Shown: positions 24,871 to 34,004 of the stretch, piece after piece
How the letters are laid out: the number at the start of each line of letters is the position of its first letter
How positions within the stretch are numbered: the stretch's first letter is position 1
Source: Duganella sp. OV510
GTDB lineage: Bacteria > Pseudomonadota > Gammaproteobacteria > Burkholderiales > Burkholderiaceae_D
Direction of reading: 5' to 3'
DNA: 64,000 nt
Assembly (NCBI RefSeq): GCF_900100205.1
Contig: NZ_FNEQ01000001.1
Location: 868,001 to 932,000 of the forward strand
Made by a program: the position numbers and the translations under genes
The notes under the pieces: model-generated
What the model was told of the DNA's origin: nothing
Database searches by the model: none
The model's input: only the letters and a program-made list of their open reading frames with translations

Positions 24871-27060
24871 TCAGGACTGCGGCACCTTGCCCCATTTCCG
24901 GTCGGCCGCCCACATGGCAAATGCCAGGAAAGACGCACCCTCCTCGTACATGGCCCTGGCGCCCGGATCGCCCATATGCCCGGCGTACATCGCGGTCCGC
25001 GACAGGATGGGATTGCCCGCCGTGGTCAGCGCGCGCGCCTTTACCGCGAACTTCAGCGGTTCCCAGAAAGCGACGCGGTTATCGGCCACGCTGCCTACCG
25101 CCAGCAGCGCTGGATAGGCAGTCTTGCGCAACTGGTCATACGGCGAATAGCTGGCGATGTAAGCATGTTCTTCCGGCACGCGCGGGTCGCCCCAGAACGG
25201 GAACGAGGTGGTGCCCAGCGGATGGTTCTCGTAATGCTCCATCGTGGTCAGCACGTCGACAAACGGCACGCGCGCGATCACGCCAGCCCACAGGTCCGGA
25301 CGCATGGTGTAAATCGCCCCCATCAACAGCCCGCCGGCCGAATAGCCGTGCGCGACGATGCGCTGCTTGCGCGTGTAGCGTTGACTGATCAGGTATTCAG
25401 CACAGTCGATAAAGTCGGTGAAGGTTTTCTTCTTGCCCTGCTTGAGCACCGAACGCCACCAGTCGGTGCCGCGCTCGGCGCCGCCACGCACGTGGGCAAT
25501 GGCGTAGATCCAGCCCTGGTCGACCGCCGCAATCGCCATCGATGAAAATTCCGCATCCACCGTGCCGCCGTAGGAGCCGTAAGCATACAGATACAGCGGT
25601 GCGCTGCCGTCCAGCTTTTGTCCCTTGCGCATCAACACCGTGATCGGCACCAGCACGCCGTCTGCGCCCGGCGCCACCAGCCGGCGCACTTCATAGCGCT
25701 CACGGTCATACGCCGCCGAGACCACGGGCTTGTCCACGCGTGCGTAGCTGCCGCTGGCCAGCGTCAGCAGACAGGACGCACGCGGCGAGCGCGGTGACTG
25801 GTAGGTAAACGCCAGTGTCGGCGACTGCCAGCCCTGGCCGTTCGGCACGCTGATCGCATAGGCTGCTTCATCGAAGCTGATTTCCTTTTCCTTGCCGTCT
25901 TTCGACATCACCACCAGCCGTGGCAATGCATCGCGCCACTCCTCGCGCACCAGATAATCCGCGAACGGATGGATGGCCAGAATGAAGCGGCCCGGCTGAT
26001 GCGGGACGAAGGGTTGCCAATTGGCGCGGCCCGGCGCGCCGATGCTGGCCGTGACCAGCTTGTAATCGACCGCGCCGTCGGCATCGGTCAACAGCAGCAG
26101 CTTGCCGTTCCATTCCTCGACATCGTAATGCAGCCCCTGCGTGGCCGCTTCGACCAGAACAGGCTCGGCGGTCGGTGTGGCCATCGGCACCAGGCGTACT
26201 TCGGTCATGTCGCCGTTGAACATGCGGATGACCAGATAGCCGCCAGCCACCGTGGTGCGCAGGCTGACGAAGAATGCCGGGTCCTTGTTCTCGTAGACCA
26301 GCGTGTCGGCGCCGCTGCCACCAATCTCGCGGCGGAAGATTTTCGATGGCCGGCCTTTGTCGGTGCGGCCGCACCAGAACAGATAGCGCCCGTCGCTTGA
26401 GAAAGCGAATTCGCCGTGCGAGTCGAGGATATCCTCCACCAGCAGCTTGCCGCTGGCGACATCGCGCACCAGGATCGAGAAGATGTCGGAGCCACGCAAA
26501 TCCGCCGCCCAGCCGAACAGGCGGCCATCACGGCTATGTTGCGGACCGCCCCAACTCAGCTTGTAGTACTTCTGTCCCTGCGCCTCGGCGCCGACATCCA
26601 GCAGGATCTGTTCTGCACCTCCGGCCAGCGGACGCCGCGCATAGACCGGATGATCGCTGCCTTCCTTGCTGCGCTGGTAGTACAGATAGTCGCCATCACG
26701 CACCTGCAGTGGCGCGCTATCCAGCGCGTCCAGCGCCTGCATGCGTTCGATCAGTTGCCGCTGCAGCGGCGCCGAGGGGGCCAGCATGGCGTTGGTGTAG
26801 TCGTTCTCCGCTTTCACCACCGCCTTGATCGGCGCGTCGAGCGAGTCCGGCGCGCGCAGCACGGCGTGCCAGTCCTTGGGCTGGAACCAGGCGTAATCGT
26901 CCATGCGGTGATAACCCAGGTTGCCGACGTCGGCGGGCATGCGCGCGTGCTGTGGCGGCGCAGGCCACTGGCGTTTGGCGACACTGGCGGCGAACGCGGG
27001 CGCCATCGCGCTGGCAGCAAGGCCACCGGCGGAAACCAGGAACTTTCGACGATCTATCAT
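24871..27060 (-). CDS. Tat-exported S9 family prolyl oligopeptidase (oligopeptidase B-like)
   Basis: A 729-residue serine peptidase. Its N-terminus MIDRRKFLVSAGGLAASAMA is a twin-arginine signal. A beta-propeller (about residues 80-430) precedes the alpha/beta-hydrolase domain with HVRGGAERGTDWW, the nucleophile elbow GYSAGG, an Asp in VADNRV and the His in AGHMG. It cleaves short peptides, in the oligopeptidase B style. It follows the PaiB-hydrolase gene by 35 bp on the same strand and may be the last gene of the TonB operon, though its G+C looks lower than that operon's. Confidence 0.87.
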   Translation of the reverse strand: MIDRRKFLVSAGGLAASAMAPAFAASVAKRQWPAPPQHARMPADVGNLGYHRMDDYAWFQPKDWHAVLRAPDSLDAPIKAVVKAENDYTNAMLAPSAPLQRQLIERMQALDALDSAPLQVRDGDYLYYQRSKEGSDHPVYARRPLAGGAEQILLDVGAEAQGQKYYKLSWGGPQHSRDGRLFGWAADLRGSDIFSILVRDVASGKLLVEDILDSHGEFAFSSDGRYLFWCGRTDKGRPSKIFRREIGGSGADTLVYENKDPAFFVSLRTTVAGGYLVIRMFNGDMTEVRLVPMATPTAEPVLVEAATQGLHYDVEEWNGKLLLLTDADGAVDYKLVTASIGAPGRANWQPFVPHQPGRFILAIHPFADYLVREEWRDALPRLVVMSKDGKEKEISFDEAAYAISVPNGQGWQSPTLAFTYQSPRSPRASCLLTLASGSYARVDKPVVSAAYDRERYEVRRLVAPGADGVLVPITVLMRKGQKLDGSAPLYLYAYGSYGGTVDAEFSSMAIAAVDQGWIYAIAHVRGGAERGTDWWRSVLKQGKKKTFTDFIDCAEYLISQRYTRKQRIVAHGYSAGGLLMGAIYTMRPDLWAGVIARVPFVDVLTTMEHYENHPLGTTSFPFWGDPRVPEEHAYIASYSPYDQLRKTAYPALLAVGSVADNRVAFWEPLKFAVKARALTTAGNPILSRTAMYAGHMGDPGARAMYEEGASFLAFAMWAADRKWGKVPQS

Positions 27061-27095
27061 GCTGCATCCTTATCTTTTGACATCACAAAATCCCA

Positions 27096-28676
27096 TCAGC
27101 CCAGCGTGCTGCGCAGCCATTGCGCGCCATCGTCGATGGCCTGGCTGGCGAGCGCCGACACGCCCATCGCTTCGATGAAGCTGTGCGGCGCGCCCGGATA
27201 GACCTTCACCTTGACCGCGACGCCGGCTTCCAGCAGGCAGCCGGCCATCAGCATATTCTGCTCGGCCAGCACGTCGCACTCGGCCACCAGCAGGAATACC
27301 GGCGGCAAGCCCTGCAGCGCGGCCAGCACCGGCACCAGGTAGGGGTCGCGGCGGTCGCCGATGTGGCCGACATAGTTGGCCCAGAACTCATCCACCTCGT
27401 CTGCGGTGAGCATATCGTCCGGTGTGCCGTAGCGCTGGCGGGAAGCCGGCGAGCACTCGGGCGAAAAGCCACCGTAGATGCTGAGGATGGCCTTGACGGC
27501 ATCCCCCTCGCCAGCGTCGCGCAACTTCAGCGCCGTTCCCATCGACAGGCTGCCACCGGCGGAGTCGCCCCCCAGCGCCAGCCGGTCGGCATCGATACCA
27601 AGCTCGCCGGCATGCGCACGCAGCCAGCGCACCACGCCGACCACCTGGTTCAACGCCACAGGATAGCGCGCTTCCGGCGCCAGCGCGTAGTCCACGCCCA
27701 CCACCACCATGCCGCTGCGCGCCGCGTACTCGCGCATCAGCCGGTCGTGCGTGTCGATGCTGAACAAGGCCCAGCCGCCGCCATGCATATACACCATGGC
27801 GGCTTGCCCACTGCCAGCCAGCGGCCGGTAGAAGCGCAGACGCACCGGGCCTGCTTCGGTATCGATCACGCGTTCCTCGGTGCTGGCCATCTGCGGTCCG
27901 CCCTGCTGCCATGGCAGGCGCGATTGCTCGGCCACCACGCGGCGCTCCGGCCAGCTGAGCGAGCGGCCGGCGGTCAGCGCGCGGCCCCGGTCGCGGACGT
28001 CGTCGATGAACCGCATGATATCGGGATCAAGCGCGGACGGCACCGGTACAGTCGGCAAGCTCGCCAGCCCGGCGGGACGGTCGGCGAAGCGACGCATCCA
28101 GTCGGCCAGCGCATCGCCTTGGGTCAGTTGCAGGCCGCGCAGGATGTCGGCGAACACATCGTCGCGCTCGTCCTGCCCCAGCTTGAAGCGGCTGCCCACC
28201 GACACGATGCGCGCGTGGAAGCCGACGATGCCGTGCGACAGCCGCGCATAGCGCTCGCCCATGTCTTCGATCGCCCACGCCGCCGGCCTGCCGGCCTCCA
28301 TCTCGCCGGCCAGCCGGCGCAGCAGCGCGTCGGCGTCCTGCGGCGTGTCGCGGATCTCGACCTCGACCTCGAACTGCGCATAGGCGTAGTTCCAGGTCGG
28401 CGCCTGGCTGCGGTCGGCGTACCACGACGGTGAAATATAGCCATGCGGGCCGAGCAGCAGCACCTTGGCCCTGGGCGAACGCGCCAGCGCCGACCACTGC
28501 GGATTGTTGCGGCCGAAATGGCCGAGCAGGCGCAGCGGCTTGCCGGCCGCGTCGCATTCGAGCTGGACCGGCAGCACGGTCGCCTGCAGGTCGCCGGAGA
28601 CGATCCACGCCAGCGGCTGGCCGCGCACCAGGTCGATCAGATCGGCGGGACCACGGGGGAGGAATTTATCGGTCAT
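27096..28676 (-). CDS. PaiB-like FMN-binding domain fused to HSL-type alpha/beta hydrolase
   Basis: A 526-residue fusion. Residues 1-205 match PaiB/FMN-binding split-barrel proteins (LLGHFGRNNPQW, GPHGYISPSWY, TWNYAYAQFEVEVE). Residues from about 225 form a hormone-sensitive-lipase-type hydrolase with HGGGWALFS, GGDSAGGS (Ser near 375), an Asp in AECDVLAEQ and His in GAPHSF. The ATG overlaps the amidase stop as ATGA; the frame runs on upstream inside the amidase but that part is antisense-like and not real. It may hydrolyse an ester or amide after import, with the N-domain binding flavin or heme. No such fusion is known to me. Confidence 0.83.
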   Translation of the reverse strand: MTDKFLPRGPADLIDLVRGQPLAWIVSGDLQATVLPVQLECDAAGKPLRLLGHFGRNNPQWSALARSPRAKVLLLGPHGYISPSWYADRSQAPTWNYAYAQFEVEVEIRDTPQDADALLRRLAGEMEAGRPAAWAIEDMGERYARLSHGIVGFHARIVSVGSRFKLGQDERDDVFADILRGLQLTQGDALADWMRRFADRPAGLASLPTVPVPSALDPDIMRFIDDVRDRGRALTAGRSLSWPERRVVAEQSRLPWQQGGPQMASTEERVIDTEAGPVRLRFYRPLAGSGQAAMVYMHGGGWALFSIDTHDRLMREYAARSGMVVVGVDYALAPEARYPVALNQVVGVVRWLRAHAGELGIDADRLALGGDSAGGSLSMGTALKLRDAGEGDAVKAILSIYGGFSPECSPASRQRYGTPDDMLTADEVDEFWANYVGHIGDRRDPYLVPVLAALQGLPPVFLLVAECDVLAEQNMLMAGCLLEAGVAVKVKVYPGAPHSFIEAMGVSALASQAIDDGAQWLRSTLG

Positions 28677-30103
28677 ACGGGCGCCGCCGACAAGCCCTGC
28701 GTGGCGACCGACACCGCCGGCCAACGCGCGTGCCACGGCAGCGCCGCCTCCAGTTCGTAGGCCAGCGCCAGCAGCATGTCCTCCTGGCCGCGGTCGGCCG
28801 CGAACATGCTGCCGATCGGCAGCCCTTCGCCGCTGGTGAACAAGGGCAGCGAGATCGCCGGCGTGCCCGCCATGTTTTGCAGCGGCGTGTAGGAGATCCA
28901 GTCGAACATGGTCTCGCGCAGCGTGTCGACCGGCACCGTCGGCGCGAAGCTGCCCAACAGCGGCGGCGGCGTCAGCGCCACCGGCGACAGCACCACGTCG
29001 TATTGCTCGAAGAATTTCGCCAGCTGCGCCGGCAGGCCCGCCAGTTGCCGGTACGCCGCCTCCAGCGCGCTGGTCGGCAGCGACTCGGCGCGCTTGGCGA
29101 TGTCCAGCGTCCAAGGCTCCAGCGCGTCCTCGATGCGGCGGCCGCCGAGCAGCGGCCGCACCGCGTCGACGCAATCGGCGCCCAGGTGCGACCACAGATC
29201 GTCGAACGATTGCATGAAGGCCGCGCCGTCGATCGGCCATCGCACCGCCTCCACCCGATGGCCGAGCGAGGCGCACAGGTCGGCGCTGCGGCGGATCACG
29301 GAAACCACGTCCGGGTGCGGCGCGGTGCCGCGCAAGCCGTTTTCGATCACCGCCACGCGCAGCCGGCGCGCTGCGGCGCCCTGCACCATCGGCCGGTTCG
29401 GCTGCAGATGGGTGGCGGCGAAGCCCCAGGCGGTGTCGCGCACGCTGCGCGACATCAGGCTGTCGCCGACCAGCAGGTCCTCCACGTTGTGGCGCGAGCG
29501 CACCCGCACGGTGGCGTCGCGGCCCGGCTTCAGGCCGACCAGGCCGCAGGCCGAGGCCGGCAGGCGGATCGAGCCGCCGCCGTCGCTGCCCTGCGCCAGC
29601 GGCACCAGGCCGGCCGCCACGGCGGCGCCGGCGCCGCCGCTGGAGCCGTTCGGCGAATGGGCCAGCGACCACGGATTGCGCGTCACCGGGCCGCCCAACG
29701 GCTCGGTCGAGCCGAGCAGCCCGAACTCGGGCATCGAGCTCTTGCCGACCGCGACCAGGCCGGCCGCGTCCAGCCGCTCCACATACGGGTAGCCCTTGGC
29801 CACCGGAATGCTGGTGCGGCTGCGCGAGCAGGAACGGCTCGGCATGCCCGGATAGTCGAGCGAATCCTTCGGCATCCACGGCACCCCGCGCATGGCGCCG
29901 CCCTCTGGCAGGCCGGCGGCGCGCGCCAGCGCCTGCTCCGCCGCGACATGGCTGGCGGCGCGCAGCGTCGGGTCCAGCGCCTCGATGCGCATCAGCGCGG
30001 CTTCGGTCAGCGTGGCGGCATCGAGTTCGCCCTTGCGGACCAGTTCGGCCTGATCGTGGGCGTCCAGGCGCCCCAACGCGAAGGCTTCAGTGATTTTCAG
30101 CAT
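28673..30103 (-). CDS. Amidase signature family enzyme
   Basis: A 476-residue amidase with the full Ser-cisSer-Lys set: Lys in MPKDSLDYPG (about residue 78), the Gly/Ser stretch SPNGSSGGAGAAVAAG and the nucleophile region GSDGGGSIRLPAS. Members cleave carboxamides, including acylamides, aryl amides and 6-aminohexanoate-type cyclic dimers. Start ATG lies inside the end of the permease gene (17-bp overlap) and its stop overlaps the fusion gene start by 4 bp, so translation is coupled. The sampled G+C of about 73-75% is well above neighbours outside the operon. Confidence 0.9.
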   Translation of the reverse strand: MLKITEAFALGRLDAHDQAELVRKGELDAATLTEAALMRIEALDPTLRAASHVAAEQALARAAGLPEGGAMRGVPWMPKDSLDYPGMPSRSCSRSRTSIPVAKGYPYVERLDAAGLVAVGKSSMPEFGLLGSTEPLGGPVTRNPWSLAHSPNGSSGGAGAAVAAGLVPLAQGSDGGGSIRLPASACGLVGLKPGRDATVRVRSRHNVEDLLVGDSLMSRSVRDTAWGFAATHLQPNRPMVQGAAARRLRVAVIENGLRGTAPHPDVVSVIRRSADLCASLGHRVEAVRWPIDGAAFMQSFDDLWSHLGADCVDAVRPLLGGRRIEDALEPWTLDIAKRAESLPTSALEAAYRQLAGLPAQLAKFFEQYDVVLSPVALTPPPLLGSFAPTVPVDTLRETMFDWISYTPLQNMAGTPAISLPLFTSGEGLPIGSMFAADRGQEDMLLALAYELEAALPWHARWPAVSVATQGLSAAPV

Positions 30104-31595
30104 ACGATGGTGTTTCCGTTTCAGGTGGTTGGTGAGAAAGACGGCCGAGCGCGCGCGGCCGTCCGTAGAACCGATATAGCGAGAAGCCGGCCAGCGCGTA
30201 CACGCCGAGCAGGCCGACCGATAGCCAGTCGCCGCGGCGCGCCTGGCCGACGATGTCGAGCGCCACCGGCAGCGTCATGACGAAGCTGGTGACGATGGCG
30301 GCCACCGGCACGAAGCCGATCCAGACCCCGCCGATGCGCACGCCGCCCAGCGGCACGCGGAACTTGCGCGGCAGATCCGGCTGCGTGTTGCGCACATGGA
30401 TCAGGCTCACCGCGACCATGGCGAACATGAAGGCCACGCCAAACGAGATCAGGTCGGCCATCACAGAGATCGGCAACAATGCCGCGCCGATCGCCGCGAT
30501 CGCCGCCAGCAGCAGGTTGCCCTTCCACAGGCTGTTGCGGTTCCGGTGCACGCTCGCGAACAGGTCGGGCAGATAGCCGTCGCGCGCCATCGCGTAGCAG
30601 ATCCGCGAATGGCCGAAGGCGTTGGCCAGCAGCACCGAGGCCAGCCCGGCCAGCGCGCCGACCTTGATCAGCAGCGCGATGCCCGGCATGCCGATGCGGT
30701 CGACCGCGATGGCGATCGGATCGGGCACGCCCAGCTCACGGAACGGCACCAGCCCGGTCAGCACGATCGCCGACAACACGTACAAGCCGGTGCACACCGC
30801 CAGCGAACCGAGGATGCCGATCGGCACGTCGCGCTGCGGATGGCGGGTTTCGGCGGCGGCGGTGGACACCGTCTCGAAGCCGAGGAAGGCGAAGAACAAC
30901 AGCGACGCGCCGCGCGCCACGCCCTCCCAGCCGTAGGTGAAACCGCCCTCGTTGGGCGGTACGAACGGGGCCCAGTTGGCCGGATCGACCGCGCCCATGC
31001 CGACCAGAATGAAGCCGGCCAGCACCCCCACCTTGACCACCACCAGCAGCGTGCTGACCAGCGAGTAGCGCGACATGCCGAGCGCGGCGATGCCGCCGGC
31101 GCACAACACCGCCAGCGCCGCCACCAGGTTGCAGCCGGCGCCCAGCGACAGCGCGTGCCTGCCGTCCACCACCGCCGACTGGATCAGCGGCGTCGACAGC
31201 GCGGCCGGCAGCGCGACGCCGAAGTCGCCGAGCAGGCTGCCCAGGTAGCCGGCGAAGCCGACCGCCAGCAGCGAGGCGGCGATGCTGTATTCGAGGAACA
31301 GCAGCCAGCCGAGCGACCAGGCCGGGCCGCCGCCGAGCGCGCGCCGGCAATAAGAATAGGCCGAGCCGGATTCCGGCATGCTGGACGCCAGTTCGGCGTA
31401 GCACAGCGCCACCAGCAGGCAGGCGAACCCGGCGACGACGAACGACAGCGTCACCGCCGGCCCGGCGAAGCGCGCCGCCGCCGTGCCGGTCATGACGTAG
31501 ACGCCGGCGCCGAGGATGTTGGCGATCCCCAGCACCAGCAGCCCGCCCCAGCCGAGGCTGGGACGCAGCGCGCCGGTCCGCATCGGTCCGCTCAT
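30087..31595 (-). CDS. APC family amino acid/amine permease
   Basis: A 502-residue inner-membrane transporter with about 12 helices: LGIANILGAGVYVMTGTAA in helix 1 (unwound GAGVY motif), ELASSMPESGSAYSYCRRAL in helix 3 and FFAFLGFETVSTAAAETRHP around helix 6. These are classic features of the cationic amino acid/APC group. It would carry the TonB-imported compound, or its amino acid product, across the inner membrane. Its ATG overlaps the receptor stop (ATGA) and its end overlaps the amidase start. Confidence 0.9.
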   Translation of the reverse strand: MSGPMRTGALRPSLGWGGLLVLGIANILGAGVYVMTGTAAARFAGPAVTLSFVVAGFACLLVALCYAELASSMPESGSAYSYCRRALGGGPAWSLGWLLFLEYSIAASLLAVGFAGYLGSLLGDFGVALPAALSTPLIQSAVVDGRHALSLGAGCNLVAALAVLCAGGIAALGMSRYSLVSTLLVVVKVGVLAGFILVGMGAVDPANWAPFVPPNEGGFTYGWEGVARGASLLFFAFLGFETVSTAAAETRHPQRDVPIGILGSLAVCTGLYVLSAIVLTGLVPFRELGVPDPIAIAVDRIGMPGIALLIKVGALAGLASVLLANAFGHSRICYAMARDGYLPDLFASVHRNRNSLWKGNLLLAAIAAIGAALLPISVMADLISFGVAFMFAMVAVSLIHVRNTQPDLPRKFRVPLGGVRIGGVWIGFVPVAAIVTSFVMTLPVALDIVGQARRGDWLSVGLLGVYALAGFSLYRFYGRPRALGRLSHQPPETETPSYAENH

Positions 31596-33757
31596 AACTG
31601 CCAGTGCAGGCGCACGCCGGCGGTGCGCGGCCGGATCACGAACTGCTGCTGGCCGAACAAGGCGTCGTTGCCGTAGCTGAAGGTGACCCCGCGCTTGTCG
31701 GCGATGTTGTTGACGAACAGGCTCAGCTCAACATTGTCGAACCACATCGCGTAGCGGCCGTCGAACTGGCTGAAGCCGTTGATGCGCTGGTCGGTCTGCT
31801 GCAGGTTGGCCGGCGCGTCGGACAGGTAGCGTCCGCTGAGCGAGGCGCTGGCGTTGTGGCGGTCATTCCACTTGTAGGTCAGCGTGCTCGACAGCTGATT
31901 CTTCGACGAGCCCGGCAATTGCTGCCCCTTGTGCAGCGGCACCGTCGCCTGCAGCAGATCCTGCGTCAGCTTGGCGTCGAGGTAGGTATAGTTGACGCCC
32001 AGTTCCAGGTTCTCGGTGGCGCGGAACGAACCGGAGAACTCCAGCCCGCGCAGCCGCGCCTTGCCGGCGTTGGTGCCGTAGGTCAGGCCGTCTGGACGGC
32101 TGAGGCGCACCTGCAGGTCGCTCCAGTCGATATTGAAGACGTCGACGTCGAAGGTGATGCGGCGGTTCAGCAGCGAGGATTTCACGCCCAGCTCGTAGTT
32201 GCGCAGCGAGTCGCTGCCCCAGCCGGTCGGCGTGGTGAAGCCGGCGATCGGCGTCAGACTGTTGGCGCCGCCGAAGCGGAAGCCCTCCGACGCCACCGCG
32301 TAGTACATGGTCTGCGGCGTCGGCTTGTAGCTGACCGACAGCTTCGGCGAGAAGCCGCTCTCGGCCTGGTAGCCGATCGGGATGATCAGGCCGTCCGGGT
32401 AGAGCACGCCGTGGTACTCGGAACGGCTGTTGAGCGAGGTGTCGTAGCGGCGCCCGCCCGCCGTCAGCTTCCAGCCGCCGTCCAGGTTGACCGAAACTTC
32501 GCCGAACACCGACTTGTCCTTGCCGTAGGTCTGGCTGAATCCCCAGTGGTAGAAATCGCCGCGCAGCAGCCCGGCGCCGACCTGCGGCGTCAACACCGCG
32601 TTGGCGCCCTGCGCCGAGATGTCCTCGTCGAAGCGCTTGTCGGTCTTCTGGTACGAGGCGCCGACCAGCCACTCGAAGCGCCCCCCGTCCGGGGAGGCCA
32701 GCCTCACCTCGTAGTTGTTGTTCTTGCTCTCGCCCAGTTGCCGGAACAGCTGCGGATTGACGGTGCCCATGAAGTTCGGGAAATACGGCGAATAGTCGAA
32801 GTGCAATTCCTGCTGCTTCTTGTTGTACGAGGCCAGCGCGGTCAGCTTGGCGAAGCCGAAGTCGCGCTCGACGCGCGCGCTGTGCAGCGCGAAGTCCAGG
32901 TCGAAGCTGGTCGGCAGCGCGGTCGAACGTTCCAGTTCGCCGTAGCGCGTCATGCGGTAGGACTCGTCATCGGCAAACGAGCTTTGCCACAGGCTGAACC
33001 AGCTGACCCTGGTTTTGCTGTCCGGCGTCCACACCAGCGACACGCGGCCGTCGGTGACGCGATTGTCGTTGCTGCCTTTCTTGCCGATGCCGATGTTGTC
33101 CAGATAGCCCGGCATTTCGCGCTTGACCACCACCACCCGCGCCGCCAGCTCTTTGGCGATCAGTGGCACGTTGAGCATCGCCTTGCCGGTGTAGCCCAGG
33201 CTGTGGGCGTTGACGGTCTTGCTGAGCGAGGTTTCCAGCGTGGCGTCAAAACCGCCGGCGTCCGCTTCCTTGGCCACGTAGTTGATGGCGCCGCCCAGCG
33301 ACGAGGCGCCATACAGCGAACCCTGCGGGCCACGCAGCACTTCCACGCGGCTGACATCGAAGGTGTCGATATCCGGGATCGAAATGGTGTAGCCCACTTC
33401 GGTCAGCGGAATTTCGTTGATGTAGTAGCCGGTGGTGCCCTGTCCCTGGTCCAGGCCGGCCGAGGTGCCGACACCGCGGATCACAGCAGTGGAATTGCCG
33501 CTCGGGCCAGCGTTGAACACCACGCCCGGCAGCTTGCCCAGGTAGTCGGCGAAGGATTCGGCGCCGACCTTGCTCAAGGCCTCGCCACTCATGACGCTGG
33601 CGCCGCCAGCGGTATTGGCGGCCGTCTGGCCGCGCTTGCCCACCACCACGATGGATTCCACCTGGGATGCGTCCGGCGTGGCGCCGGCTTGGGCATGGGC
33701 TGCACCGGTGAACAGGCTCAGCAACGCTAACGACAGCACTGAATATCTTGGTTTCAT
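31592..33757 (-). CDS. TonB-dependent receptor, first gene of the amidase operon
   Basis: A 721-residue outer-membrane receptor. Signal peptide MKPRYSVLSLALLSLFTGAAHAQ, TonB-box-like VESIVVVGKR, plug with LGKLPGVVFNAG, VEVLRGPQGSLYGASSLGGA and INYVAKE, and a barrel ending GVRLHWQL. The plug belongs to the general iron/sugar/peptide receptor type without STN domain. The start is the ATG with GGAGAG 10 bp upstream; the frame is open 34 codons further without a site. It leads a four- or five-gene unit whose genes overlap by 4, 17 and 4 bp. The ligand is unknown; an amide or peptide-like nutrient is inferred from the operon. Confidence 0.9.
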   Translation of the reverse strand: MKPRYSVLSLALLSLFTGAAHAQAGATPDASQVESIVVVGKRGQTAANTAGGASVMSGEALSKVGAESFADYLGKLPGVVFNAGPSGNSTAVIRGVGTSAGLDQGQGTTGYYINEIPLTEVGYTISIPDIDTFDVSRVEVLRGPQGSLYGASSLGGAINYVAKEADAGGFDATLETSLSKTVNAHSLGYTGKAMLNVPLIAKELAARVVVVKREMPGYLDNIGIGKKGSNDNRVTDGRVSLVWTPDSKTRVSWFSLWQSSFADDESYRMTRYGELERSTALPTSFDLDFALHSARVERDFGFAKLTALASYNKKQQELHFDYSPYFPNFMGTVNPQLFRQLGESKNNNYEVRLASPDGGRFEWLVGASYQKTDKRFDEDISAQGANAVLTPQVGAGLLRGDFYHWGFSQTYGKDKSVFGEVSVNLDGGWKLTAGGRRYDTSLNSRSEYHGVLYPDGLIIPIGYQAESGFSPKLSVSYKPTPQTMYYAVASEGFRFGGANSLTPIAGFTTPTGWGSDSLRNYELGVKSSLLNRRITFDVDVFNIDWSDLQVRLSRPDGLTYGTNAGKARLRGLEFSGSFRATENLELGVNYTYLDAKLTQDLLQATVPLHKGQQLPGSSKNQLSSTLTYKWNDRHNASASLSGRYLSDAPANLQQTDQRINGFSQFDGRYAMWFDNVELSLFVNNIADKRGVTFSYGNDALFGQQQFVIRPRTAGVRLHWQL

Positions 33758-33933
33758 TCTCAAAAACTCTCCGTAGCAATGGGGCGGCGTGACTGGAATT
33801 GAAGCGACCATCCTTACTGTAGGGCGAAACAAAGCCTCAAGTCCATCTGCCGCCATCACGCCTGAAATTTCTCAAGACTATGATTTTTATGGCTATTTTT
33901 CCGACTCGCACAAGATTAGCGTTCCTGCGGCAG

Positions 33934-33987
33934 CGACAACCGCAGATTCTTAGCGCGCCGATGCCGAAAAACCGCAGTTCCTGCACC
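33934..33987. promoter_or_regulatory. Two-block motif, copy A, upstream of TonB operon
   Basis: CGACAACCGCAG (33934-33945), 29 bp, then CAGTTCCTGCACC (33975-33987). The same two blocks with the same 29-bp spacing recur at 35126-35179. This copy lies 177-230 bp upstream of the receptor start and just past the astA stop. The preserved blocks with a less similar spacer suggest paired protein-binding sites, perhaps for the Lrp/AsnC protein encoded nearby. Confidence 0.55.
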
Positions 33988-34004
33988 ACGGTGCAAAAAC
34001 CCCG

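Noticed and set aside
28677..29879. Upstream half of a 927-codon frame ending with the PaiB-hydrolase
   Set aside because: It lies in another frame inside the amidase gene and reads as Arg/Gly-rich noise; a true start with ATGA overlap is at 28676.
31604..33730. 708-codon open frame antisense to the amidase-operon receptor
   Set aside because: Low-complexity Val/Ala/Arg/Gln text without motifs; the opposite strand holds the plug and barrel motifs.
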